A stretch of 64,000 nt of DNA from Callaeas wilsoni (lineage: Eukaryota > Chordata > Aves > Passeriformes > Callaeidae). Below are positions 39,601 through 49,031 of the stretch, in pieces. Every line of letters starts with the position of its first letter. Position 1 is the stretch's first letter. The stretch covers positions 62,001-126,000 of the forward strand of contig VWPU01009396.1 in NCBI GenBank assembly GCA_013398955.1. Direction: 5' to 3'. Below the pieces are notes generated by a model. The model did not search any database. It was not told the DNA's origin and saw nothing but the letters and a program-made list of their open reading frames with translations. The translations under genes and the position numbers were made by a program.

Positions 39601-42600
39601 ACGTAAGAACAATTACTATCCCTTTGACTCTCTATGCTGGCATGCATGAGGCAGAAAAGCATGAAGGAAGCATAATTAATTTCATACAACAAACAGGTTG
39701 TTAAAAACCTCATTTTCTCTAAACTGACTGATGGCACACAGATGGAGTAATATCTGTGATGAATATGTTGTATGAGATAAGTGAAGGTGCACCAAAGGCA
39801 CCTGCTCCAAGATGCTGCCACTCTCAGCTGATTACCACACCATGAGCTGGAGTTATCCACCCCCAGCAGCACCAGCAGAAGGGACTGTGCCGTGGATGCC
39901 CAGACTCCAGTGGCTCTCAGCACATCCCAGCACCTTTACTCTAAAGCACAAAGAACAATCTGTACCCTGAAGCAGAGGAATGGTCCAGGCACGTGGCTGG
40001 TTCTGCCACCTGTGCACCTGAGCAGAACTGCTCCAGCAAACACCAGCTCGTGCCTCAGGCATCAGCTGAGCAGGGTATCACAGGGGAAAATTCACCCAGG
40101 ATTAGCTGACCCAATTCCTCCCCCAGGCCTTGTGCCCTCAGGTTATGTGCATTTTACGCCTGTTAGCTATGGGATGTGACCATGTTAAATTTCTGTGGCT
40201 TGGCTGGCCTCTATAGAAGACAATTTTCTATAGAAAATTAATTCATTCACTTGTAATACTTCACATTAAAAATGCGTTGCTTGCTGAGTAACCAAAATAG
40301 CAATTGTTTGGCTTAACATACTTGATTCTATCCTCAAAAATTACAACTTCCACTAGCAATTTTTCAGCTGCCAGCTTTAAATTTCAAAGACTTTACAAAG
40401 TCCTCAAAAGACAGCTGAACCTCAGAGATTTAGACTATCACATCCTTTCAACTGCTGCGTTTTTAGGTCTCCCATCTCTGCTACTGGTTCTACTCCACAG
40501 CATCTCTTATCCTGCTGCCAGGTCTCAAATCTGCACTCCGAAACCTGGAAAAGAGGGAAATCCTTTTCCATTTAGCACATATTTGAAAAAATGGAACTAC
40601 TTATCTAGGACTGTGCACAGAAATGGTGGATTTAACTCTCAGACTGGGATTATGCTGTAACTTAATTGAGAGGGCACGTTCCTACATCCTCATGTGAAAG
40701 GTTTTCATCGTGGCTTTAACTAGTCCAAGCCTCAAAGCCAACTCCAGTCTTCCAGGCGGGTACAAGCCCTTATCTCTGCATCTAGACCAGCTACATGTGT
40801 GTTCTGTGCTCTGGTGAAAGATGAATATATTAAGGAACAGATTTAGACAGAAAGCTTGTATGCTGAGCAGCACATAATGTAAACCATATTAAAAATTATT
40901 AGGATTCAGCTTCCTGAACCATCATCTATAAAGCAGGGAGAAAAGCTCAGAGTCCTTTCAAAGACCTTTCTGATGAAATTATCCTGGTAGATGAAGCTAT
41001 AAAATATCAACAGGACTGAGAGAAGCCAGAGATGAGGGGACAGAATAGAAAATTTCAGTTGGGAGGAACCTACAAGCACCAACTAGTCCAACTCAAAGGA
41101 TGAGCCAGCCTTCCAAATTACTTTAGTCCAAAAGCCAAGACACTAATATCTTATTTGTTTCCTCCCAGGCCATGAATGTCGACAGCATTCTTGTTATTCC
41201 ATGTGCATACATTACAAATGAACACAAAAACACAGGAGACCTTGCAAAAACCACTTTATTTCCCAATCCTGCAGGGCATTTTCTCTCTAAACTAGGAATA
41301 ATTGATATACATGTACATTTCTGAAGCTGTACATACAATCTTTAAATACGCTATACTGTCCTTAACAAATCAAAGTTGGTAATCTGATTTATTATGTATT
41401 ATATGCATTTATTATGTATTATATGCATTAGGTAACTATAAAGACTGGAGATATCTCTTGATCTGTAAAACCTGCAGTGAGTAGATTGTAGTAGTGCCAT
41501 TCTGGGAGACAACACTCAGTTCATCAAAGATAGAGAAATTCAGTTTTGATCCATTAATGAAAAAAACATAACTTAGCAGAGAGGTTCAACTTTGCTATTT
41601 CAAGAAGAAATCTGCAATTCTTTATATCTGCTTAAAACCATTTGTCACAAAGATCATAAATTCATCGAGAAACACACTGCTAAACTGTCTCGACTTCAGT
41701 GCCAAGAAGCAACAAAATCCTGATCCCTGTTGAGGTCTCTAGATGCAACTGGAATATTAAAAGTAATTGCTATTACTAACTTTAGCTCTTTATATTTAGA
41801 GAAAACAAGTATCTCTGGTCATCTGGCACCTAGAGATAAACTTTCATTATTTTGTGGGGTTTTTTTTCAAACAGTTAGCAGGTAAATTGTCTTTCACTGG
41901 TATTTTTTGTGCTTGCTGGTGTAACTGGCGTGCCATCTCAATAACAATACTATTATAGCATAGCTCTGTGTGGGTTTTTTCCCATATTTTAGGGAGCTTA
42001 ATTGCTACATGAGGTAGGTGATGATTTTTCAGGGCAGTCTGGGTTAGCATTACTCATACACAATAAAACTGCCTCCCCCATTGGGTGCCACATTTTGGGA
42101 ATGCCATTTTAAATGTTATTTGTTTTCCAGTGCTGATATCACTGTAGTAACTAGAGATAATTCATGTATTCAAAGTACATCACACTGCTCCATGCTGTCT
42201 CATTTTTCTCCACTGAAAATTAATATTACACTCTAAGGAAAAAGGCACGTTAACTGTGCACAGGTAAACTGTATCTATATTTTGTGAGAGCCAGTTAAAG
42301 AAACACAACCACCCTCATTCTGTAACACACATTTACTATATGAGTTTAATATGGTAATATGCAAGTCATTTCCACTTACTTTCAAAAAAACCACCCCGAA
42401 CAATCCCTGTTTCACTTAAATTTAATGTGCTAGATTCAGCAAGGACATCTGGAGCATGGCCACTGGGCGGACCACAACTAATACTTCATGAATTTCATAA
42501 ACCAATTTCAAATTTCATTCATAAATCAATCTGTACCCAAAAACAGTACAGAATGAGCTCATCCACGAGGCACTTGGATGTCAACATTTTATTTATTCAT

Positions 42601-45600
42601 TTAATTTCTTAAAGATGCCAATTCGAGTTCACGCCAGTCGTGGCAAGTTTGCATCACTATCTTTAGAATCCATCAGTATTAACTCAAACACCAAATTAAA
42701 TCTACACCTTCAACGTGGAAAACAGACAGATAAATATCCAGAATGCTGGCAAGCATGCTGGGGTGCTTTAAACCTAGAATGATACAGGTCTGCAGGACCA
42801 GTGCCCATGAGCTCGAAAGGATCATCGCTTCATGGCCTGCTCCACATGAGATCTGCACAACCTTCCTTGTGTTCAAAGCTTGAATGAGGATCATCCTGTT
42901 AAAGGATGCCTCGATTGACTGCAGTCTACAGAACACCTCTGTGAGCAGTCAGCCACACTAAAACAAGGGGTTAGTCACTAAAAACTGACGCTAGCCAAAC
43001 TTGCTTTTGGAGAAGAAGACCTCGCTTAGGGGACAGGATGTACCCAGGACCAAAAGCTTGATTTTAAGGATATCATTTAAAATGTAATTTAAAGACATTC
43101 CTCTTTCTAGAAGTTATGCTTTAGTTCTGTCAAATGTCATGTGCTTGGTGCAAGGACATTGAACTGCAGGACCATGGCTCAAATTGAACACTTCAGACCA
43201 TAGAAACCCCATGGCCAAAGGAGGCTTTTCAACACATGTGCACCTCATGGTCCAATCAGTAAATTTGTCTTCTAGTCTTAAAATATCTGTGGCAGAGATC
43301 TCATACTAACAAACTTGTAAATAAAATCAAAAGTGGAGTTTCATGCCAAATTTTTATGTCCAACTACAGACAAGTAACTTCTCAAATTTGAGTGGAATCA
43401 CTCCAGATTTATTTCAGAGAGCAGTCCTCAGCCAGTAGCACTAAACAAACAAGTTAATGATCCTGCTTTTTGATACTTTCATTTTTCTAGTTCTCCTGGC
43501 TAGAATGCTTCAAACTCTCCTTCTCTCCTCCCAGGCATACACTGAGAAGCAGGAACAACAACCCATGAGGATGTCCCCAAATTTAACACCTTAGCCTCCA
43601 AATCCTTAATCTCACATAACAGCTGAAGCCAAAACTGTTGACATCACACACATTTAATGCAGATTTCTCTGCCATGTCACCTTCCACAACCAACTTTTAA
43701 TGCAGAGATACCATCCACCAAGAGCACAGCAAGGAACTTCTCCCGTCTATATTTAACTAACCCTTAGCTCACAAAGAATTGCAGAGACATGAACTCTGAT
43801 CTGATAGCTCATATCTGCCAGAGGTGCACAGAGGTTTGTCTGCTGAAAAGATAACGCAAAATACTGGCTCTTTGAAGAGCTGGTCTTTGAGAGCAAAACC
43901 TAGCATGGAAAGATTCGAACTAGTGGTGTGTATTTGTTTTCTATTATTTTCCTGGATCATTTCCTGCCCTGGCTAAGCCTCATCATTGGGAACATCTCCT
44001 TAACATCAACAAACTCAGCTTCTAGTCACAATTATTAACATGGTCCTTGAAGTCTAGAAACAGAGTCTGTGTTTGTGCTGCTTCCAGTGGGGCTGACCTA
44101 GCAGGGCTCACATCCTCCTGCCAATTTTTCCAAAGAGGTGATGAAGCACCACGTTAATCCACGGTTGCAATCATTCGATAACTCATGTAATATTCAGGGC
44201 TAACACAGCTCACACAGGCTTAGCATAACAAAATGGAAATAAGATTTCATGCCTTTTTTTAAGAGGCACTCTTACTTCTCCGCAGGGGTATTGCCTTCTG
44301 CCTGACTCTTAGATGTACACTTTGGGGACAAATCAAACCAAAAATCAAATACATTTTGATTCATATCCTAGAGTGCAATCATTTGCTTTATGGCATTTCC
44401 CTTGACATGTTAAATTTGTGTTCTAATTGTTTATCATAAAAGACTGGGTTTAACTATGAAACAATAGACAAAAGCAAGAGCAAATAAGGCAGAGACATTT
44501 ATTACAATTAAGAGCTAACTTCATTACTACAGACTTTCAAACTACTATTTAATATGAAGCAGTCTGAAAGGCAAGAAGCTCACTCACCACAGAGCAGAAC
44601 ACATTCCGCTGCAGAAAAGCACCGAATACAGAGTTTCCCCCTAAAACTTTACAACGTATTTCCAGCTCCCTGGAAAAACTGCTTCAGAAGAGGGTTTTTG
44701 GTTGGATTTTTTCTGGTTAAGAAACTACTTAAAGGCTTCTTTAGTGGAATTATTATGGTGCCCCACAAAAAGCCTTACAGAAGAACTGGGCTCAGACAGA
44801 GATACAGCTGGAAGACTTTCATCCCTCTGGTTTGGAAAGCATTCCGGTTATACCCAGCCATTTATCTCAGCACAGAAGTGGAGAGGTATAAACATTTTAA
44901 TATTAAAAAGGTGTTAAAGTTATTTCAAAGGAAGAATAAATCTTTAGATAAACGTCTGCATGATATGGGCCAGTTTATTAAATCAGGTGAGCCCATGAGG
45001 AGCATTAAGCAGCAAATGCTGTCTCAAAACTCCAACCACTCCCCTTGGGAGGACTGGGGAGCAGGAGGACCACCCTGACATCCTGCCCTCTCTCCAAGGC
45101 TGGCTAACAACTTCCCCCACACTCGAAGCGTGTTTTCACTCTGTTCAGAAGTCAAAATACCACAGAGTGATTGCAGTATTTTGTGGGATTTAAGTATGAC
45201 GCCATCCACAATTTTTCAGAATTACACAAGCTCACATGTTTCCTGGGGAGGGGAAGAGACTGCAGGACATCATCTATCTTCTGCTTAACAAGATGCCAAA
45301 CTATATCTATCAGAAGGTCTTATGCTGTTCATCAAGGATATCTGAAATACTTTGTATACTTTTAAGGAAGCTTTTGGTCCAAGTCTCAATGAAAACGGTG
45401 AAATTATTTGATTTATTGTACTGTTCACAGATGTTATGCCTTACATCTATCTTTTGGTTTGGTGGTTTTTTTTTTTTCTTACCTCAGAGTCTAAGCTTTG
45501 CAGAAGATGGAAGGAACAATCTGGTAATCTGGGGTTATTTACACAGAAGAGCAGTAGCTGTTCAAGAGTTCCAAAACCTAACAGATTTGTGAAAGCTTCT

Positions 45601-46178
45601 TCATTTTTTCCATAAATAGATAGCTAAATCACATTCATTCTTGAAAACACACCAAGACCCCCAGTTCTTGGTATGCTGCAGGATTTCTGCTGGGAAGATA
45701 CCGAGGATCAACAGCATATTTTATAGCTACAGTGGCTCCTTTTCTCACTTCCATGGTCTCCTACCCCTTCTGACTGTCACACAAGAACTTGAGGCATCAC
45801 CCAGCGTCAAGGACTTCTCCCCCTCTCACAAACAACACAAGTTGCACATATAGGTTCAGTCTGTGTGCAGAGCTTTTGCTGGTGCTCAAACCCCAAATTA
45901 TTACACATACCAGTGTGTGAAGCCGCACATCCCTGGTCACTTGTGCAAATGTGGGTGTACTATCAGTAAAGAGCATTAGCATGAAAATGTGCATTACCAC
46001 TTTCATTAAACCTTCTAAATTCAATTTCAACCAAGTGGACTTTCTCTAAGTGGATCAATGCTTTTGCTTATAGATGCATTGTAATTCTTCAATAAGCATA
46101 CCTGTGAGATATAACCAGGAGGCACATGGATAGGGGGAATGGATCCATTGGGTGACATCATGGGAACCTCTGCTGGTC
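6599..46178 (-). CDS. FNDC3B: FNDC3B, partial gene (eight internal coding exons)
   Basis: The product is known in mammals as a tail-anchored endoplasmic reticulum membrane protein (FAD104) with a proline-rich N-terminus, nine fibronectin III domains and one C-terminal membrane segment. It is linked to adipocyte and osteoblast differentiation, BMP/Smad and STAT3 signalling, and to amplification in cancers. Here eight exons join in frame as 77, 244, 288, 59, 158, 60, 139 and 54 nt. Together they give 359 whole codons without a stop. Recognisable stretches include VIEDSTGVRRVVVTPQSPEC, FFPQHHLPPTIYGEQ, KLKDRQIDRQNRLNSPPSS, KRVQDILSG, LRPATDYHVRVYA and YNSVKGSCSEPVSFTTHS, all as I remember FNDC3B. 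The paralog FNDC3A is less likely because it differs in the same stretches. The start codon, first coding exons, seven of the nine domains and the anchor lie outside the window. Paralog choice rests on memory, not on a search. Confidence 0.96.
6653..6977 (-). other. FNDC3B: FNDC3B intron, 325 nt
   Basis: This is the shortest intron in the window. It has a GTAGGT donor at the right end and a TAG acceptor after a T-rich run at the left end. No repeat or other element is seen. Confidence 0.95.
6978..7116 (-). CDS. FNDC3B: FNDC3B coding exon, end of FN3 domain 1 and start of domain 2 (probable exon 10)
   Basis: The 139-nt exon finishes an Arg codon and encodes 46 residues. VYAMYNSVKGSCSEPVSFTT is the last two strands of fibronectin domain 1. 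APECPFPP is the inter-domain linker. HRTKSSLTLQWK begins domain 2 and includes its strand B tryptophan. The acceptor is CTGTTTCCAG|GGTATA and the donor AAG|GTAGGT in phase 0. It is followed after only 325 nt by the next exon. The open frame around it continues upstream into intron, but those residues are not coding. Confidence 0.98.
7117..9839 (-). other. FNDC3B: FNDC3B intron, 2723 nt
   Basis: It runs between the exons at 9840-9899 and 6978-7116. It is AT-rich with short homopolymer runs (A run near 7274, T run near 9057). A 146-codon plus-strand frame at 7270-7710 and paired open frames at 8085-8469 resemble no family I know and look like chance. No mobile element is recognised. Confidence 0.93.
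9840..9899 (-). CDS. FNDC3B: FNDC3B coding exon, 60-nt middle of FN3 domain 1 (probable exon 9)
   Basis: The exon adds one base to finish Ser, then 19 codons GEELEYHLKDLRPATDYHV, then two bases of an Arg codon. The LRPATDYHV stretch is the strand E-F signature of a fibronectin III domain (Leu-x-Pro-x-Thr-x-Tyr). The acceptor is TTTCCTACAG|TGGAGA and the donor CAG|GTGAGT, a near-ideal site. The exon has the same phase at both ends, so skipping it would delete 20 residues from the domain core without a frameshift. It is too short to appear as an open frame by length. Tyr-His replaces what I recall as Cys-Asn after GEELE in mammals. Confidence 0.96.
9900..12077 (-). other. FNDC3B: FNDC3B intron, 2178 nt
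   Basis: It lies between the first and second thirds of fibronectin domain 1. It starts with a strong GTAAAA-type donor context at the right and ends in TTTCCTACAG at the left. Open frames at 10203-10594 occur on both strands over the same bases and show no recognisable product. No repeat is identified. Confidence 0.93.
12078..12235 (-). CDS. FNDC3B: FNDC3B coding exon, first half of FN3 domain 1 (probable exon 8)
   Basis: This 158-nt exon has 52 codons plus two bases of a Ser codon. It holds strands A to about C' of the first fibronectin III domain. VTNIQARTVLLSWSPPPG carries the core tryptophan of strand B, and YTCTYEVALSDKGRDGKYK carries the strand C tyrosine. The acceptor is TTTCTTTCATAG|GTTACA, with a CACTAAC branch-point match about 19 nt upstream. 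The donor CAG|GTAAAA lacks the +5 G. The loop between strands B and C (LNADRHNNGLP) is the part least like the mammalian sequence I remember. Out-of-frame open frames overlap it and are not real. Confidence 0.97.
12253..12259 (-). promoter_or_regulatory. FNDC3B: Candidate branch-point for exon 12078-12235
   Basis: On the minus strand, CACTAAC lies just upstream of the acceptor TTTCTTTCATAG, with the likely branch A about 19 nt from the exon. It fits the mammalian yTnAy branch consensus fully. This is an inference from sequence only. Confidence 0.5.
12562..12726. repeat. Imperfect tandem duplication with an unresolved base (N at 12656)
   Basis: Copy one (12562-12655) and copy two (12657-12726) both run from 'ga(c)gactt(t/c)attctgt' through gtacacaattatttt to tgcaactctgatggct. 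Copy one has about 23 extra nt rich in T and G (tgtgtttttgtgggggag). The single N falls exactly at the junction, which fits assembly difficulty or a variable copy number. A short open frame over it is not a gene. Confidence 0.9.
14210..14244. repeat. TA/CA-rich simple repeat
   Basis: Alternating ata, cac and tat units (atatacacatatatgtatat, then acacacatatatgta) form a short, near-palindromic microsatellite-like run. Confidence 0.8.
16121..16140. repeat. Perfect C6/G6 hairpin
   Basis: cggggggtgatgtccccccg: perfect 7-bp arms (16121-16127 and 16134-16140) around the loop tgatgt. It sits in a small CpG-containing patch of an AT-rich intron. It is strong enough to fold in RNA or cruciform DNA, but no known element is recognised. 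Confidence 0.85.
18399..18457 (-). CDS. FNDC3B: FNDC3B coding exon, 59-nt linker to first FN3 domain (probable exon 7)
   Basis: Two bases finish the Glu codon begun in 37303-37590, and 19 codons follow: FDSETKRVQDILSGMEKPQ. The acceptor is CTCTATTTTACAG|AATTTG and the donor CAG|GTATGT. The KRVQDILSG and EKPQ stretch matches the segment just before the first fibronectin III domain. The mammalian protein, as I recall it, has Tyr-Glu-Leu-Glu-Val where this one has Phe-Asp-Ser-Glu-Thr. The exon stands alone between introns of 18.8 kb and 6.2 kb and is too short to stand out as an open frame. Skipping it would shift the frame. Confidence 0.95.
19404..19437. repeat. T-rich low-complexity run
   Basis: A run of about thirteen T followed by further T-rich sequence (ttaattttatttttctttttt). 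It reads A-rich on the transcript strand. Confidence 0.8.
22950..23860 (-). mobile_element. Possible ancient CR1/L3-type LINE relic
   Basis: Two parts recall old CR1/L3 3' sequence read in reverse: around 22960-23060 (cacaggatcagaggggatgg, gtccatcctcctacac) and around 23750-23815 (ccttcaagcccttaatgaaaa, attgaataaaattaaacct, aggacaaattcctgcctaa). The latter echoes the frequent 'aatgaagatattgaa..ggcccaggacagacccctg' block of such elements. The stretch between is compatible but not diagnostic. I infer a highly eroded element in minus orientation, with uncertain limits. Confidence 0.4.
28223..28364. repeat. A/C-rich low-complexity block
   Basis: About 140 nt consist almost only of A and C in aac, aaac, aaaac and ccaa units. 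On the FNDC3B transcript strand this is a U/G-rich tract with GUUGUUGUUUUGUUUG-like runs. An overlapping minus-strand open frame (27976-28356) is just translated low complexity (Val/Leu/Phe/Gly-rich). Confidence 0.95.
34009..34420 (-). mobile_element. CR1 LINE 3' fragment, about 400 bp
   Basis: Read on the plus strand, the segment begins 'cagaatggttcaggttgga' and continues with the gggaccttgaag..atcatctcgttccagcc, gggcagggacacctgccac and ccatccagcctggccttgg blocks of the avian CR1 3' region in reverse complement. The element is therefore sense on the minus strand, the same orientation as FNDC3B. It is 5'-truncated: similarity fades around 34410-34420 near 'ccagccctcttattattcc'. Short minus-strand open frames such as the PGSVQGQAGW one come from this repeat and are not genes. 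CR1 is the main autonomous LINE of birds. Confidence 0.93.
35149..35185. repeat. TA-rich simple repeat
   Basis: tatacatatatatacacatt then tttatatatttatgtat: a short AT-rich microsatellite-like run. Confidence 0.75.
35686..35723. repeat. T/G homopolymer-rich run
   Basis: Several T runs broken by GGG or G, ending in about 13 T. On the gene strand this is an A-rich stretch. It could be a retroposed tail, but no flanking element is recognised. Confidence 0.8.
37164..37420. other. CpG-rich patch over the 3' half of the linker exon and adjacent intron
   Basis: CpG pairs are unusually dense here (cgttcgcat, aacgccgcctttgcgcgtg, cggccact, ccgccgccgccgcc), set in AT-rich introns. About half of the patch is coding (37303-37420). 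The intronic half (37164-37302) is not explained by codon use. It could be a small intragenic CpG island, or local GC-biased conversion. Confidence 0.5.
37303..37590 (-). CDS. FNDC3B: FNDC3B coding exon, basic and Ser/Gly-rich linker (probable exon 6)
   Basis: The 288-nt exon is phase 1 at both ends. It completes a Glu codon (acceptor CCCTTTCAG|AAATCATA) and ends CATG|GTAAAA, leaving the first base of another Glu codon. It encodes a strongly basic stretch with KKLKDRQIDRQNRLNSPPSS, then CTTVYNGYAK, a five-glycine run and KKPERRARSSPKSN. The Gly run comes from GGC GGC GGC GGC GGA. The donor lacks the usual G at +5, so the site is weak by sequence. Reading through it would add a Lys-rich tail and a stop after about 20 codons. 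Because the exon is symmetric, skipping it would keep the frame. It is markedly more GC- and CpG-rich than its introns. Confidence 0.98.
37373..37387 (-). repeat. FNDC3B: In-frame GGC repeat encoding five glycines
   Basis: On the minus strand, GGC GGC GGC GGC GGA encodes Gly5 between Ala-Ser-Ser and Ala-Pro-Ala-Leu in the linker exon. Trinucleotide repeats of this type often vary in length between individuals and species. The same position is a Gly/Ser-rich tract in the mammalian protein as I remember it. Confidence 0.9.
37591..38522 (-). other. FNDC3B: FNDC3B intron, 932 nt
   Basis: This short intron lies between the two large N-terminal exons, with a GTGAGC donor and a CCCTTTCAG acceptor. 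Nothing else is recognised in it. Confidence 0.95.
38523..38766 (-). CDS. FNDC3B: FNDC3B coding exon, Pro/His-rich N-terminal region (probable exon 5)
   Basis: The 244-nt exon carries 81 whole codons plus one base. It opens with VIEDSTGVRRVVVTPQSPEC, runs through a Pro/His/Tyr-rich tract (PTHHLPPYLAHHPHFIHNSH) and ends IYGEQ plus the first base of a Glu codon. The acceptor is CTTTCTCTGCAG|GTGATA and the donor CAAG|GTGAGC. This low-complexity, probably disordered segment lies upstream of the fibronectin domains. It is highly conserved in vertebrates as I remember it, which suggests a binding function. Only a few residues look unlike the mammalian copy (Phe after Glu-Cys, Ala in PYLAHH, Pro in LPPTIY). 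The intron that follows is short (932 nt). Confidence 0.98.
40222..40239. repeat. 18-bp perfect palindrome
   Basis: aattttctatagaaaatt is identical to its own reverse complement. It is an AT-rich intronic palindrome without a spacer and no factor is assigned. Confidence 0.85.
41038..41135 (-). mobile_element. Probable degraded CR1 3' tail
   Basis: The plus strand shows 'cagaatagaaaatttcagtt', then gggaggaacctacaagcac and caactagtccaactc. That is the spacing of the CR1 3' end (agaat..ggttgga..gacct..atctagtccaac) with many substitutions. The orientation again matches the gene. It is short and divergent, so an alignment to avian CR1 subfamilies is needed to confirm it. Confidence 0.55.
41388..41427. 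repeat. Perfect 20-nt tandem duplication
   Basis: tttattatgtattatatgca is repeated twice head to tail without a mismatch, so the duplication is recent or length-variable. Confidence 0.92.
46102..46178 (-). CDS. FNDC3B: FNDC3B coding exon, N-terminal region (probable exon 4 by mammalian order)
   Basis: The 77-nt exon starts with the last two bases of a split Gly codon and ends in phase 0 with CAG. It encodes 25 residues, including PAEVPMMSPNGSIPP and HVPPGYISQ, part of the cytosolic proline-rich N-terminal region. The acceptor on the minus strand is a pyrimidine-rich tract ending CTATTAG. The donor is CAG|GTATGC. It joins in phase to 38523-38766. The preceding exons (the start codon and a stretch ending in a Gln-Cys-Ile-Gln-like motif in the mammalian protein) were not found in the 17.8 kb upstream. 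Its length is not a multiple of three, so skipping it would shift the frame. Confidence 0.95.
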
Positions 46179-49031
46179 CTAATAGAAAGAGAGTAATAAG
46201 ATATCAGTTTTTTCAGTTTAAAAAAATAGCATAATTGCTTAGGAAAGGTTAAAAATAGCTTTATTTCTGCAGCCTGCAATAACAAAATGAGCAGCTCCAC
46301 TAATTTCTGGGATATGGAAAATGCCTTGTACCATCATTCTGAGAATAAGATCATTGTTCAACGACTTTACCATATATTCTGCTGAAATAATATTTTCATC
46401 ATAAAACAGCTAGAACATAGACTTTATATTACCCACTGATCAACTTATACAGCATTAAGCAGTAACACAATATGTCCTTTAGCAGCCCACAATTCCTATA
46501 TTGAACTCTGGTTAAGTTATTCTTGTCGAAGGCATAGGAGCAGGGAACAAAGCAGAAACTGTGCAGCCTGGAATTAGGCAGCTCCCAAGGAAAGCGTCCA
46601 ATTGTAGCAAAAAAAAAATTCACATATGTGAAAAACTATCTATCTATTTAAGAATGCACAAAGACCAAATTCATTATCTCAGCTATTCAGACTAACCTTG
46701 GAATGTGGTTATACAAGCAAGAAGCTTATGGTTTCCACTCTGAAATCCAGCCCCGAACATGCAAGTTCCATTTTGAGGCACTGAGTACAAGTACAACAAA
46801 GCAAGTGCCATAACCACTGTGCTTCTGGAAATGGAGCCTCAGAGCTACAAGAAAGTGTTTAGATGAAATGGAAACAGTTCTCTCAACTGCTCATTGATTC
46901 ACCCATTAACTTCGGGAGCATCACACGGAGCAGTCAGTAAAACGAACCCCCCAAACATCAGACAGATGTTTGCAATCAGAGTTTACTGCTTGGAAAAGAA
47001 AAATTAATTTCATTCCTTCCTTATTACATATTAAAATCTGACACTGAACTGTTAATTAGCCCATTTGCCCCCATGGTCAAACTCTCGAGAGGAGCTCAGC
47101 AAGACTCTGCTCCTTGTCACTGCAAACTGGATTTCAGCTTTGACTGACAACACAAAAGGTAACTCCATCACCTTCTCTGATGGAGAAGCCATCCAACATC
47201 TCCAAACCATATCACGTTCTAGGGAAGGAAGCTGAACACTAAAACATATGAAGCACTTCAGGCACAGATGGGATGCAATGGCCTGTAGGAGTGACTGCTC
47301 CTAAAATTTAGACTAATCTAATGAAATCTCCAACAACAAACTGAGTCACAGTCTGTTGTCTGATACCAGCAAAACCAGTCCACATTAAATTAGCAGTCTT
47401 TCCCTACCCATCTGCATTTTTATACTGCTCAGGTTGCTTCTGGTACAATCAGCAGAACTTCCCACCTCCCAAAATCCAAGTTACACACAGGAATCCATCT
47501 GAGTTATTTTTATCTCCTTGTATCTTGGTTTGTTTTCTCTATCCAGTTATTTACAGTCTAACCAGCACCTACAGCTTTTACTGCTCACATCTAGATTTCA
47601 AATACGGCAAACCATCAAGTGTGTAAGGCAAATGGAAACTCTGAAGCTTAAATTTAAATATTCTGGATCTGGTTTTGCTGGACTTCATACTTTCCTACAC
47701 ATAACTATGTGGGGAACTTTACCTACACTACAGGCCCAGTAAGGGGAAAAAAGTTATTACTCTTTATTATTCAGCTCATAAGGATTTCTCTCTTCCCTAT
47801 GGCCCTCACAACAATATTTGTCTCCCCTGACAGCCAACAATTTTAGTGTCAATGGAAAAAATTCAGCCTGAGCAGTAAGCGATTATTGGGAAGGAGCTGC
47901 CATCTAAATGGCTTTATTTAAATCCATCAAAAATATGAAGTGACAATTGGTTCAGAGAGAATTTCACAGAAATATTGTTTGAATAAATGTGTTTTCCCTA
48001 TCAAAAAAATCTCTGCAAACTTCTTTTGAGGAATATAGGTTTTTATTTCTCTCTGAATCCACTCTGGCCTGTACACACTGCCAAGTTTTGCTCTACAGTA
48101 AGCTGGACAGTACATAAAAGGTAAATGCTGATATTGTCAACGTGCAACAATGCTTTTTTCGGGATTTAATCCACACTGAATTATCAAGAGCTGTTCAGTT
48201 CTTCAGGACAGAACATGCTTGAGAACAGGTAAAATGAATCATTAACAGTTATGTGACACACTCCTTGTCAGTGATTTCTCAAACTCAAAAAACCGCAAGA
48301 AAAACTGTTGATATAAATTTAAAAATCCTGAGTTCACCATTTAAATAGATAATAATTTAAATATTATATGTATATGTTGCTCAATATAATGAAGCTTTAT
48401 TCATAACCTGCTTCAGCCCCTCACCAAAATTTCTTATAGTTGTATTGGCCAGTCGTTCTCAAAAATAGCCACTTTGACTTGGAAATAAACTTAAAAATTG
48501 AAGTGTTTTGGCGTTTCTACACAGAAAGCAGATATATACAACAAATAAGCAGCACTCTGCTCAGCATGCCTCATATCTGTCCTTCCAAACCTTGTGCCAA
48601 CTGCTCATATGGAGTAGTGATCTACTTGCAGGAAGAAATCAAACTCCCACACTGATACTGTTGACTGTAACACTTCCACTCCAATAAAAAAAAGTAATAT
48701 TGTGTTTTATCATCAAAACGTGCACCATGCAAGAGGAGTCTTAACCTTGCATCTGACCCACAAACTGTTAAAGTCATTTGGATAACAGGTTTTCAAAGAC
48801 TGACAGCCTGGTGATTTGCAGCTAGATTTTGTTTCCAGTGCTTTGATTTCAAGGTTAGCCAAATGACTTTAGCACACATTATTGCATTCCTCTCATCAGT
48901 GGTATCAAAACAACTCCAAGTGGTAGTAAAATAAAGACCCCCACCTCCACAGCTCAGTGAGTCCCAGCAATTACTAAAGATTCTTCTTGTTGTCAAACCA
49001 TTCTCTAATTAACACTAAAACAAGACCATAC

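Larger units (their letters stand above)
38767..46101 (-). other. FNDC3B: FNDC3B intron, 7335 nt
   Basis: It contains an 18-bp perfect palindrome (40222-40239), a probable degraded CR1 tail (41038-41135), and a perfect 20-nt tandem duplication (41388-41427). A 174-codon plus-strand open frame (44554-45078) is basic and Leu/Phe-rich but matches nothing I recognise. About one frame of this length is expected by chance in a window this size. Confidence 0.93.

Noticed and set aside
42679..42936. Minus-strand open frame containing VVQISCGAGHEAM, which recalls an RCC1-repeat phrase
   Set aside because: Only one short phrase resembles RCC1. The residues after it do not continue the repeat, there is no neighbouring blade, and the frame is only 85 codons.
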